Positions 1 through 13,500 of a DNA stretch of 64,000 nt are shown piece by piece. The position numbers and the translations under genes are program-made. This stretch comes from Hyalella azteca. Its lineage: Eukaryota > Arthropoda > Malacostraca > Amphipoda > Hyalellidae. Positions within the stretch are counted from its first letter, which is position 1. Each line of letters starts with the position of its first letter. The notes under the pieces are model-generated. The model ran no database searches. It had not been told where the DNA came from and saw nothing but the letters and a program-made list of their open reading frames with translations. The stretch is taken from positions 1 to 64,000 of the forward strand of contig NW_025940926.1 of NCBI RefSeq assembly GCF_000764305.2, written 5' to 3'.

Positions 1-74
1 TAAGTACAATATTGAAGTATGTCGAGGACCCCATCCATCCGGCCTCCAGTACCTGCCATTGGGACTACGTCGAG
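1..74 (+). CDS. Redundant copy of CUB exon 3' end (first half of CUB c)
   Basis: The end of the exon that is complete at 2121-2317 appears here, ending in CHWDYVE before the donor GTAACC. It is the first unit of a 103-bp array and belongs to a contig (1-1416) that looks like a second copy of 2264-3480. It is probably a haplotype or assembly duplicate rather than an extra exon. Confidence 0.6.
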
Positions 75-445
75 GTAACCTGGATACAATACAAATAACA
101 TGACAAGTACAATACTGACGAATGTCGAGGACCCCTTCCACCTGGCGGCCAGTACCTGCTATTGGGACTACATCGAGGTAACCTGGATACAATACAAATA
201 ACATGACAAGTACAATATTGACGAATATTGAGGACCCCATCCGTCCGGCGGCCAGTACCTGCCATTGGGACTACATCGAGGTAACCTGGATACAATACAA
301 ATAACATGACAAGTATAATATTAACGTATGTCGAGGACCCCATCCATCATGCGGCCAGTACCTGCCATTGGGACTACGTCGAGGTAACCTAGATACAATA
401 CAAATAACATGACAAATACAATATTGACGTTCCTATATGTCGAAG
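1..445. repeat. 103-bp array carrying exon end and splice donor
   Basis: Units start at GTCGAGG (21, 124, 227, 330; the last at 439 after a 6-bp insertion). Each holds 54 nt of CUB c exon end, the GTAACC donor and about 49 nt of intron. Confidence 0.9.
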
Positions 446-743
446 ACCCCATTCACCCGGCACACTTTGCCCCGTCATAATATGCCGAACCTTACTTCTT
501 TACCTCAAAACAATAGATCTTATCTTCCACATTATTTAGTTCGGAACTGTCGTTGGGAATCACCTATGTTTTCGAATTCAAGTGCTGAATGCCACAACAA
601 TTTTCGTTTTTTTGCTTCATCTGCGGCATGGTTGTTAAATGACTGCGAGTGTAAATGGTAATCCAGAGCATCATTTGTTTCATATCTTCGCGCTTTTTAC
701 TCGTTTCGATCCCCAAATAATACAATTCTCTCGATCCCCGTAG

Positions 744-915
744 CTGCGCGTTGGGCGTCAAATGGAAGCGGACCGGACGGTGCTGGGACATTTCTGTGGG
801 ACTCGGACACCTCGTCCCCAGTTGTCAGGGGAGGGTATGGACGTCATGGAGGTTGTCTTCATAAGCGATGCTTCCGTTGCCATGAACGGCTTCAGGGCTG
901 AGTGGCAGATTATAG
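744..915 (+). CDS. Redundant copy of CUB second-half exon (copy of 2820-2991)
   Basis: 172 nt in phase 0 to 1, reading LRVGRQMEADRTVLGHFCG and ending GFRAEWQIIG, with an AG acceptor and GTAAAG donor. The encoded residues match those of 2820-2991 throughout the exon. Flanking introns are also near-identical, so this is a duplicated contig or a very recent tandem duplication. Confidence 0.65.
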
Positions 916-1417
916 GTAAAGAGCGACTTCAAATTTTTTTCTTCGTGCAATTTAGTCCTGTTACTTTTTACAGATGATGTCTCATCCCATACAAGATTTT
1001 GAGCCACGAAACAGATAGGATACAGAAAGAATGCATGGGGAAAGCATCAATGCATTAATGTTTTACAATTATTATGCTATAAAAATTTACTTTGAGCTGG
1101 AGCGAAAAAATCTGTACCGGCTTGACGGCATTTACATAAATTAATTTCTTGGACGCTTTTACTTTTTTTTATTTACAGTGGATGAATAATGTTCTATTTT
1201 TCAGCAATAACTAATTTAGAACGTAACACTGATTAACGAAGTGAGAAAAATTGAAGAAATTCGCTGAATTAATTCTGAACTCTACAATAACGAATCAGCA
1301 AATCCAGAAGAACGTTTCGCGTGTTTTGGTGTATAAAATAATGCAAGTAAATTAGTGTCACAAATTTGTGGTTTCCATTGATATCACTGATTTAACCATT
1401 TATGCCTGAATAATTTN

Positions 1418-1534
1418 GGTACTGCAGTGCACAGAACATCGTCAACTTTAACGCGACCTCCAACAGACTGCAAGTGCGCTTCAGGTCCGACTTCTCTGTG
1501 ACGGCCAGAGGCTTCCGCGCTCGATACTTCTCAA
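1418..1534 (+). CDS. CUB b, second-half exon (5' edge lost at the N at 1417)
   Basis: Reads YCSAQNIVNFNATSNRLQ then VRFRSDF and GFRARYFS before donor GTAATT, the C-terminal half of a CUB domain with the fourth Cys present. It ends in phase 1 and joins cleanly to the exon at 2121 (A plus AT). The true order is therefore this exon followed by 2121, which argues that 1-1416 is misplaced. Confidence 0.75.
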
Positions 1535-4500
1535 GTAATTCTTTATTATTCTTTATTAATGACTCGGTCTATTGAATATTAAATTTATGCATTGAATATT
1601 AGATTTAAACTAACCTAAAGGTATGTCCATATGTTACGAGGGACAGTATCAACTTTGCGTAACACGAGACTATTAGTTATCTGCAGTAACCGAACATGTT
1701 CATCATACTTCTTGGGATTCAACGCCAACAGGGGAATAAAGACAACCCACATTACACTTTCGTCATTTGTCCGATGTCATTTTCAAAACTAAGTGATACA
1801 AAATTTAAAGTGATGTCTTTTCAATAATATTTGTATCGTAATGATACTTTTAATAGTTCTTTTTTTATTGAGCTTTCAATTAAGGAAGTTTCTGTAAATC
1901 GTCATGTATTAAAGATTTAAATTGAACATTCCCAATTTAAGAAATATTTTACCATTTTTTAAATATCATCTCCCCTCTCGTTATAATTTGTATTACATTG
2001 ATATTTCGGCAACATCTCGTTATAATTTGTATTACATGCAAAAAAATACTGTTTCATTGATACTTCGAGAATTGTATGATACTTTACTGTACTTTTATTC
2101 GTTTCTTTTTTAATATTCAGATTGTCATAACGAACTGACCGGTCCACACGGAGTAATCGAAAGCCCCAACTTCCCCTTGCCCTACCCCCACGACCGCAAC
2201 TGCTCCTGGACCATTCGGGCGCCGCGAGGCAACAGCATCAGGATGGCCTTCAGTCACTTCGATGTCGAGGATCCAATCCATCCGGCCTCCAGTACCTGCC
2301 ATTGGGACTACGTCGAGGTAACCTGAATACAATACAAATAACATGACAGATATAATATTGATGTATGTCGAGGACCCCATCCACCCGGCCTCCAGTACCT
2401 GCCATTGGGACTACGTCGAGGTAACTGAATACAATACAAATAACATGACAAGTACAATACTGACGTATGTCAAGGACCAAATCCACCCGGCGTCCAGTAC
2501 CTGCCATTGGGACTACGTCGAGGTAACCTGGATACAATGCAAATAACATGACAAGTACAATATTGACGTATGTCGAGGACCCCATCCACCCGGCACACTT
2601 TGCCACGTCATACCCGGCACACTTTGCCACGTTACTTCTTTACCTCTAATCAATATATCTTATCTGCCAGATTAATTAGTTCGGAACTGCAGTTGGGAAT
2701 CACCTATGTTTTCGAATCCAAGTGCTGAATTCCATAACAAGTTTGGTTTTTGTTTCATCTGCGGCATGGGTGCCAAATGATAATACTGCGGCATAATACA
2801 ATTCTCTCGATCCCCGTAGCTGCGCGTTGGACGTCAAATGGAAGCGGACCGGACGGTGCTGGGACATTTCTGTGGGACTCGGACACCTCGTCCCCAGTTG
2901 TCAGGGGAGGGTATGGACGTCATGGAGGTTGTCTTCATAAGCGATGCTTCCGTTGCCATGAACGGCTTCAGGGCTGAGTGGCAGATTATAGGTAACGAAC
3001 GCCTTCAAATTTTATTCTTCGTGCAATTTAATCCTCTTACTTCCCACAGAAGTTGAGTAATCCCATGCAGGATTTTGATCCACGAAACAGATAGGATACA
3101 GAGAGAATGCATGGGAAAGCATTAGTGCGGTAATGTTTTATAATTGTCATGTTATAATATTTTACTTTTAGCTAGAGTGGAAGAAAATCTGTTCTGGCTT
3201 GTAGGTATGTACATAAATTAATTTCTTGGACGCTCCTACTTTTTTCAAAACAAAATGACAATTTATGAATAATGTTCTATTAACAACTTATGAATATGAC
3301 AATTTATGAATAATATAACACTGACTAGCGTAGTAAAATGAATTAATTAATTAAATTAAAAAACTGAATTAATTCTGAACTCTACAATAACGAATCAGCA
3401 AATCCAGAAGAACGTTTCGCGTGTTTTGATGCACGAAATAATGCAAGTAAATGAGGGTCAATGGAAATCAATTTGTTGTTTCCATCGACATCTTCATTAA
3501 TATAACAATATATACCTGAATCATTGATCACTACTTGCATTATACCATTACACTTTCAACTCCATTATTTCCTATGTCGCTTTAAATTACATACATCTTT
3601 GCAAGATGTGTGACTTCTTGAACCCTGAAACTTAGACGTTATTGCTGCAGGTTGCGGCGGCACCTTCTGGAAGCCTGCAGGCAACTTCACCAGCCCCAAC
3701 TACCCGAGCGCCTACCCCCCCAACCGAGACTGCGAGTGGCACATTCGCACCGCCCCAGGCACGCGCGTCCAAATCACCGTGCACGGCTATGACATCGAAG
3801 CGCCCACGCACACTGATGAATGTGTCTTCGACTCGCTCAAGGTCAGGCAGGCTCTAATTAATGTAGTTGTATTGATCTATTATTGAAGGATGTATTATTG
3901 AATTATTGAAGGATCTAAAATAATTCAATTCAAACTTATTGGTCTATTATTGAATTATTGAAGGATCTAAAGTAATTCAATTCAAACTAATTGATCTATT
4001 ATTGAATTATTGAAGGATCTAAACTAATTCAATTCAAACTAATTGATCTAGTATTGAATTATTGAAAGATCTAAACGTGTAGTTTTCATTTCGCCAAAAT
4101 TACACGTGTTTCATATACTGAAACGTCCCAATATTGGGTATGTTGTTTTAAGTCAGAATGTTCCACGCCTGCTCGCCAGAGCACTTGTTTGCTCAGTGGA
4201 ATGATCATATAATGAACATTACAAGCAGGAATGACCAGCTGCGCGGTATGATAATTTTCTAAATACTTTTGTTAGCAAGATTAAAAAATAATATCATAGA
4301 GATACGTGCCCATCACTTATAAGGTCAGCAGAGTATAGCGAGAGATGTGCCGTCAGACGATGTGCGTAATGGTGAGATATAGATATGGTGAGCAGGTGTG
4401 CGTAAGATATGGTGAGCAGGTGTAAAAAATGATGTTATCACGAGCAAGAGTACGTGACGATGACATGTTAAGTAAACGTACGTTACGATTGTATGGTGAG

Positions 4501-7500
4501 TGGGTGCACAAGATCAGTACATCAGGAGCAAGCATGAGTGACGGTGATGTTGTGATCAGATATTCGGTGGACCAGACGTCTCCTCGCCGCTACTGACGCA
4601 GCTGTGCCACAAGAGCTCCCAGGAGGTGATCGTCACCAGCGACGGCAACTCTGCGCTCCTCGTCATGAACAGCGATGGCTCTGTCAGGGGCAGCGGCTTC
4701 GTCGTGTCTTACACGACGCTTGCTGGAGGTGGGCTTGTGAACTCAACGGAGTTTCTTCCTATGTTTGATGATTCTCAGGAAATCGAGATTCAAAATCAAT
4801 ATTGCGTGTGTTTGAAGCCTGCCTTGTGCACCATCTAAGCTTAATATCCATAAAACCTCACCTAGCTCCATTTTCTAATGGAACTGTCCCTGCAGTGTGC
4901 TTAGCCTTTATTTAATTTTTCCTTTACCAAGAGTGAAAAGAGTGTATGTACTTACACTTTAGTTACTTCCGTTCAGTAAGAAGTCCGAAACTCTACTCTA
5001 GAAGCAGCGAAAAACATCACAAAAATTCTTTTGACACTGTTCATTGCCCGATCTCATCTTTCATCCTCAAACCCTTCGACAACACAAGAGAGAAATCAGA
5101 ATTCTACATTCCAGTTATCGTCATTAGAATAATCCATTATTGACAGTTATTATTAGTAAAGCATTTCATGGTCATGTATAGCATGCCTTCAAACTCTGCC
5201 CGTAGATCAGAGTTTCGAAGAAGAGATAATAGGTGACCCGAGTTGATCTTGTTTGTACAATGTCTTGTTAAGAACCAGATGACCTGAACTTGTGAGGTAA
5301 GCTCTGAAATTCTCACCAGCCTCATTACCATCATACCAATTATGAAATTTTATTCTCTTTTCCGACTGCCGTTCGAGAAATTGTCATGTAGTTATTTTTG
5401 GCCAGTCTTGTTAATTTTGCGTAACAACGTGACTATTTTTATCTTGACTAATTCAGTAATGACTTTACGTACGTTTGTTTTTCTTATAGGCTGCGGTGGT
5501 TTGTTTACCGCTCCCCAGGGGTTAATTCAGTCTCCCGATTACCCATCGACTTACGACAGCCATGCCGACTGTACCTGGACCATTACTGTCAACCATATGC
5601 ACGTCGTCAAGCTCACATTCCTCGATTTTGACGTCGAACATGACGCCAATTGCTCCTACGACGCCCTAACAGTAAGCGTGCAAGCCGAACACCCGTCAAC
5701 TGGGGTCTCGACTTTCTCTCTGTAACTATGTAGAACTCTACGCCTTATGTACTCACGGCTTTCTCTCTGTGACTATGTAGAACTCCACGCCTTATGTACT
5801 CACGGCTTTCTCTCTGTGACTATGTAGAACTCCACGCCCTATGTACTCACGGCTTTCTCTCTGTAACTATGTAGAACTCCACGCCTTATGTACTCACAGC
5901 TTGGTCAATGTCCATGCTAACCACCAAATACTCTCTTGACTTCCTTGATATAGAGGTCATGCAGGACACAAAGTTGGCCTTAAATTATATTAATTTATTA
6001 AATTGTAACTGCTTTTGCGCTTCCTGAGAGATTGCCGTGTCCCAGCAATCTGTCCAGGTAATCCGTAAACAGATTGTTGGATTACGACTGGGCAAAAACG
6101 AGCCTTCCGATAGGTACAAAATCAATGTGGTTAAAGGAACATTGGTTGTCGGTACATGCATGNATGCATGTTAAAAACCGGCCATAAATGTAGTCACTCT
6201 ATTAGCTGAGTAATAATTTATAGATCACGAATTTCACAAAGATTTTCGCTGCAGGTTTACGATGGCGAGAACACAAGCATGCCCCTGCTGCTGCATCACT
6301 GTGGGTCGTCTGTGCCAACGCCTGCGGTGTGGCGGTCCTCTGGCCCATCGCTGACGCTGCGCCTGAAGGCTGACGCTAACGTGCAGGGCCGCGGCTTCCA
6401 GGCCAACTACACCACAGTCAGTCCTGGCAAGCTTATGTATCACCCTTATGTGACATGCCTTGTTGTGGATGCTACCATCAATAGCGTGAATGCAACCATC
6501 ATGCCTTGTTGTGGATGCTACCATCAATAGCGTGGATGCTACCATCATGCCTTGTTGTAGATGCTACCATCAATAGCGTGGATGCTACCATCATGCCTTG
6601 TTGTAGATGCTACCATCAATAGCGTGGATGCTACCATCATGCCTTGTTGTAGATGCTACCATCAATAGCGTGGATGCTACCATCATGCCTTGTTGTAGAT
6701 GCTACCATCAATAGCGTGGATGCTACCATCATGCCTTGTTGTAGATGCTACCATCAATAGCGTGGATGCTACCATCATGCCTTGTTGTAGATGCTACCAT
6801 CAATAGCGTGGATGCTACCATCATGCCTTGTTGTAGATGCTACCATCAATAGCGTGGATGCTACCATCATGCCTTGTTGTAGATGCTACCATCAATAGCG
6901 TGGATGCTACCATCATGCCTTGTTGTAGATGCTACCATCAATAGCGTGGATGCTACCATCATGCCTTGTTGTAGATGCTACCATCAATAGCGTGGATGCT
7001 ACCATCATGCCTTGTTGTAGATGCTACCATCAATAGCGTGGATGCTACCATCATGCCTTGTTGTAGATGCTACCATCAATAGCGTGGATGCTACCATCAT
7101 GCCTTGTTGTGGATGCTACCATCATGCCTTGTTGTGGATGCTACCATCAATAGCGTGGATGCAACCATCATGCCTTGTTGTAGATGCTACCATCAATAGC
7201 GTGGATGCTACCATCATGCCTTGTTCTAGATGCTACCATCAATAGCGTGGATGCTACCATCATGCCTCGTTGTAGATGCTACCATAGATAGCGTGGATGC
7301 TACCATCATGCCTTGTTGTAGATGCTACCATCAATAGCGTGGATGCTACCATCATGCCTTGTTGTAGATGCTACCATCAATAGCGTGGATGCTACCATCA
7401 TGCCTTGTTGTGGATGCTACCATCAATAGCGTGGATGCTACCATCATGCCTTGTTGTGGATGCTACCATCAATAGCGTGGATGCTACCATCATGCCTTGT

Positions 7501-10500
7501 TGTNTCCCGGCATATATCACCCTTCTGTCCCGGCATATATCACCCTTCAGTCCCGGCATGTATCACTCTTCTGTCCCGGCATATATCACCCTTCTGTCCC
7601 GGCATATATCACCCTTCAGTCCCGGCATGTATCACTCTTCTGTCCCGGCATATATCACCCTTCTGTCCCGGCATATATCACCCTTCAGTCCCGGCATGTA
7701 TCACTCTTCTGTCCCGGCATATATCACCCTTCTGTCCCGGCATATATCACCCTTCAGTCCCGGCATGTATCACTCTTCTGTCCCGGCATATATCACCCTT
7801 CTGTCCCGGCATATATCACCCTTCAGTCCCGGCATGTATCACTCTTCTGTCCCGGCATATATCATCCTTCTGTCCCGGCATATATCACCCTTCAGTCCCG
7901 GCATGTATCACCCTTCAGTCCCGGCATGTATCATCCTACTGTCCCGGCATGTATCACCCTTCTGTCCCGGCATGTATCACCCTTCAGTCCCGGCATGTAT
8001 CATCCTACTGTCCCGGCATGTATCACCCTTCTGTCCCGGCATGTATCACCCTTCAGTCCCGGCATGTATCATCCTACTGTCCCGGCATGTATCACCCTTC
8101 TGTCCCGGCATGTATCACCCTTCTGTGACATACCTTGTTCTGGGTGCTACCATCATGCCTTGTTGCGGATGCTACAGTACCATCAAGCCTTGTTGTGGAT
8201 GCTACCATCATGCCTTGTTATGGATGCTACCATCAATAGCACAAAGAGTAGCAAGAATTAGATGGCTGCATGGTGTTCGCTGTACACGTAAATGCTTATC
8301 CATGTCGCTCAGAATATTCTAACGATCATAATGAGTTTGTAAAGATGTGTTATGCAACGTTTTGTGAAGTTTTCATTTTATTATATACAAAGTTTGGCGA
8401 TTCTTCGTTTGCCGCGGTTTAGAGAGATTAGAACAGGATGCAATAAGTAAAAAATTGCGAATTAGTGTCACCTTCGCATGCGTAAGTTCCTTATCTATGC
8501 CTAACATCAAGTGTGCATGAAAGTATACATTTATATATGACCATATACTGCCATGAGAACATCAAGTAATGGTTTAAGACTGGCTCTCTCGACTAACGTA
8601 TTAACTGCTTTCTCCCCTCCACTTCCCGATATACCGAATTCCACGCTGGTAGTGCGTTTTCCATTTTCGTAATTAACAAATTTAGAGACGTAAAAACTCG
8701 CTTAGTGTCAGTTGGGCATATTACCGAAACGGCTTAGTGGATGCTATGCATTTTTAGGCAACTTCAAACATATATTTGAAGAAGAAAATAGAAGATTCGT
8801 TCTTTACACAATGGACAGTACCTTTTCAGCACTCACCCATTCAGAGACAAGAGTTGTGTGGGCGTGTCGTGTCATATGCTAGCCTAGAGCAAAATACGTT
8901 TCAACGTACATATATTTCGAATTTTTGTAAAGTATTTCTTAAAATGTTGTCATCAATGCAGCGCGATGTAGGAAGGATTACTTATACATGTACCCTCGGC
9001 TTGTTGCTTTTCCAGGCATGTGGAGCACGGCTCAGCCTCAACCCCGGCACTGTGGGACAACTAACCTCTCCCAACTTCCCGAACGTCTTCCAGGCGGGGG
9101 TTAACTGCACCTGGCACCTAGAAGCTTCTCCAGGTATCAATTAGCGTTAAATATGGCCTAATAATGGATTTAGGGATCACAATTGCTGTAACTGCCTCTC
9201 TTGCGCGTACCTTAATCAGCTTCTAAATATCGCTCTAAATATCTAAATATAAGCTCTCTACATTTGCGTATACATGATATTACATTTCAAGTCATCACAG
9301 AAATCGTTGGCTAAGTCTTTGCCTTATGTTCAGGTTTATATAGCAATTTCGGTTGTAAATATTGTTAAATTCTTTGGATTTATACCGAAAATGTTTCGGC
9401 GTGCATGCTTCAAGGCCACAGAAATAAGGCAAATGCATGCTAACGTAATTTCTTCCATCGATGTTCTATGACGATATTGCGTACTTTCCTGTGCAGGCGA
9501 GCGCATTCAGCTGGTGTTCAACNATCTAAGACCGCGTTTATTGTGTTATTTCCGTTCAAAATATCATAAGAAACCCAAGAATCTGAGACCGCGTTCATTG
9601 TGTTATTTCCGCTCAAAATATCATAATTAACCCAATAATCTGAGACCGCGTCTATTGTGTTATTTCTGCTCAAAATATCATAAGAAACCCAAGAATCTGA
9701 GACCGCGTTCATTGTGTTATTTCCGCTCAAAATATCATAAGAAACCAAAGAATCAGAGACCGCGTTTATTGTGTTATTTCCTCTAAAAATATCATAAGAA
9801 ACACCCAAGAATCTGAGACCGCGTTTATTGTGTTATTTCCGCTCAAAATATCATAAGAAACCCATGAATCTGAGACCGCGTTTATTCTGTTATTTCCTCT
9901 CAAAATATCAGAAGAAACCCAAGAAACTGAGACCGCGTTCATTGTCTTCAGATTCACGACGGCGCGACGCAGTCTTCGCCCGAGGTCGCTCGCTTCTGTG
10001 GCACCTCGTCGCCGCCGACGGTTTACTCTTCGTCGGCGCAGCTCACCGTGCGCATGGTCGTCAGGATGGCCACGGGTGTCGGCTTCAGGTGAGGGCAAGT
10101 GAGGGTACGTGCTGCAGGTGAGGGTACGTGTGGCAAATGAGGACAAGTGAGGGTAAGTGAAGGTAAATGATGCATGTGTGGGTACGAGCAGCAGGTGAGG
10201 GTACGTGCTGCAGGTGAGGGCAAGTGAGGGTACGTGAGGGTACGTGCTGCAGGTGAGGGTACAAGCTGCAGGTGAGGGTACGTGCTGCAGGTGATGGTAC
10301 GTGCTGCAGGTGAGGGTACGTGCTGCAGGTGAGGGTACGAGCTGCAGGTGAGGGTACGTGCTGCAGGTGAGGGTACGTGCTGCAGGTGAGGGTACGTGCT
10401 GCNCCGTGGGACAGCTAACCTCGCCCAACTTCCCGAACGTCTTCCAGGCGGGGGTTAACTGCACCTGGCACCTGGAAGCTTCTCCAGGTATCAATTAGCG

Positions 10501-13500
10501 TTAAATATGGCCTAATAATGGATTTAGGGATCACAATTGCTGTAACTGCCTCTCTTGCGCGTACCTTAATCAGCTTCTAAATATCGCTCTAAATATCTAA
10601 ATATAAGCTCTCTACATTTGCGTATACATGATATTACATTTCAAGTCATCACAGAAATCGTTGGCTAAGTCTTTGCCTTATGTTCAGGTTTATATAGCAA
10701 TTTCGGTTGTAAATATTGTTAAATTCTTTGGATTTATACCGAAAATGTTTCGGCGTGCATGCTTCAAGGCCACAGAAATAAGGCAAATGCATGCTAACGT
10801 AATTTCTTCCATCGATGTTCTATGACGATATTGCGTACTTTCCTGTGCAGGCGAACGCATTCAGCTGGTGTTCAACCACCTGGACATCAACATCCCGTCG
10901 TTCGCTTGGAACAATGGCAGCTGCATCAGCGACTATGTTGCGGTCAGAACTACAAATTTATTTTCATGTTTATTACTCAATTTCTTATTGCAAAATTTAT
11001 TATGCAGTCACAATTGTAAATCAAAATTACGCCTGTTATTTAGTTTCATGGTTGATGCTCAACGACAAAATACGACTCATCATCAACTATAATCCTTGAC
11101 GAATAATTATTGCGTCAACCATATTTCTCACAGCTCTATTTCCACTCAAAATATCATATGAAACACACGAAGTCAACCATATTTCTCACAGCTCTATTTC
11201 CACTCAAAATATCATATAAAACACACGAAGTCAACCATATTTTCTCACAGCTCTATTTCCGCTCAAAATATCATAAGAAACCCAAGAATCTGAGACCGCG
11301 TTCATTGTGTTATTTCCGCTCAAAGTATCATAATTAACCCAATAATCTAAGACCGCGTTTATTGTGTTATTTCCGTTCAAAATATCATAAGAAACCCAAG
11401 AATCTGAGACCGCGTTCATTGTGTTATTTCCGCTCAAAATATCATAATTAACCCAATAATCTGAGACCGCGTCTATTGTGTTATTTCTGCTCAAAATATC
11501 ATAAGAAACCCAAGAATCTGAGACCGCGTTCATTGTGTTATTTCCGCTCAAAATATCATAAGAAACCAAAGAATCAGAGACCGCGTTTATTGTGTTATTT
11601 CCTCTAAAAATATCATAAGAAACACCCAAGAATCTGAGACCGCGTTTATTGTGTTATTTCCGCTCAAAATATCATAAGAAACCCATGAATCTGAGACCGC
11701 GTTTATTCTGTTATTTCCTCTCAAAATATCAGAAGAAACCCAAGAAACTGAGACCGCGTTCATTGTCTTCAGATTCACGACGGCGCGACGCAGTCTTCGC
11801 CCGAGGTCGCTCGCTTCTGTGGCACCTCGTCGCCGCCGACGGTTTACTCGTCGTCGGCGCAGCTCACCGTGCGCATGGTCGTCAGGATGGCCACGGGTGT
11901 CGGCTTCAGGTGAGGGCAAATGAGGGTACGTGAGGGTAAATGATGCAGTTGAGGATACGTGCTGCAGGTGAGGGTACGTGCTGCAGGTGAGGGTACGAGG
12001 GATATTTCTGTCCCTTCGAGTCATTAGTGTAGTTGCTATTGAAGTCGTCAGCTAAAATAATAATAGTAATAGCGTAGACATAAGAACTGAAAGTTAATTC
12101 TCAGGCTTCCTTCCAACTGACTGACAGTTGCGGTACGCCACGACGGTAAAATGTTGTCCAGTAGAGCCTCTAGTGAACTGGAAAATATTTCCGGGGCAAA
12201 TAACAACGCTGAAATTATTAAATTCGAATTTATCAGCTTCTGAATAGAAGTAAGATAATTAGATTGGGTTTCTAAAGTTTCTTGAGGTAATAATTAATAT
12301 TATGTCCAGGGCGACGTACAGCGAAGTGACGACGACTTGTGGCGGCGAGCTATCGTCGGCATCAGGACAGTTTGCCTCACCATTTTACCCCGATTCTTAC
12401 CCCAACGGCTACGACTGTACCTGGACCATCACTGCCGGGCCAGGTAAACTAACCCGATTCTTACCCGACCAGGTAAGCTAAGAGTGACGGTTTTGGGGTA
12501 AGTTTTAAGTTTCCATCGTTTAGCTTAACGGTAGTTAGGCTTGCGTTAGTGTTGTCGTGCGCACATCAATTTCGAGGGGACGTTGTTTAGTTGAAGCAAA
12601 GCTGAGAATTTCGTTTATGTTTCTGTTTAAATCTTATGTTTTTTCTATCGCCTATTTATCTGGGTAACGCTAATGTTTTTGAATAGTAACTTTAATGTCA
12701 TTTGCAGGCAATTCAATACCTATACGCAATTAATCTCTTATCGTGCATTTCTAATTTGAATTAAAATGACGTATTAACAGAAAGCCTCATATATTCCCTC
12801 GCTAATCAGGTAACAAAGTGCAGCTGAGCTTCCCGCAATTCGAGCTGGTCGAGAGCGACAACTGCAACCTGCACTACGTGGAGGTGCACGAGCGCGACTC
12901 GTCGGGGCCGCTACTACTGCACAACTGCACCGGCGCACCGCCCGCCCTCACGGTGCAGGAGGCCGCGTGGGTGCGCTTCAGGAGCGGCGACAGTGGCACT
13001 GCCGCTGGGTTCATGGCTTCGTATGCTTTAGGTGAGAGTATTTTTTGCACGTTTTGACTCCATGTACAGATAGCTTATTTTTTAGCGAATGAAATTGTTT
13101 GCGATAACATGATAGGACGGTCAATATCCGTCTGTTTTTTTAACATCATATTTTTACGATCCTGAACTGCTGAGCAAGGCTGACAAGTCTGGACTGAGCT
13201 GACCATTCGTGCATTGCGCTAAATGCTAAATTTTTTAGCGAAATTGAGGCCATTCTTCAATTTAAAAACATGAACTTTATAGTTTACACACTTGATTTAT
13301 TCGTTATTCAAGTCTAAATTTATTGCATGAAGTGAACACCTGTTTTTATTACAGTCTTCAACAACGTCTTGTACGGCGACTCGGGTCAGATTGTGTCCCC
13401 CCTCTACCCCCACACCTACCATGGACTCAACGAGTTCACCTGGCGTGTGCAAGTGACTGGTAACTACGCTTCTGTCACCATTGACGAGATGAACATCGAA

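Noticed and set aside
65..343. 92-codon minus-strand frame (TGRRTDGVLNIRQY type)
   Set aside because: Antisense of the 103-bp exon/donor array.
6155..6172. ATGCATGNATGCATG as a regulatory palindrome
   Set aside because: Simple short repeat around an assembly N; no supporting context.
6455..8322. Long open frames (225-305 codons) reading SRHISPF / YITLLSRH repeats
   Set aside because: They arise from 46-bp and 23-bp tandem repeats open in several frames at once and lie in an intron; no coding signature.
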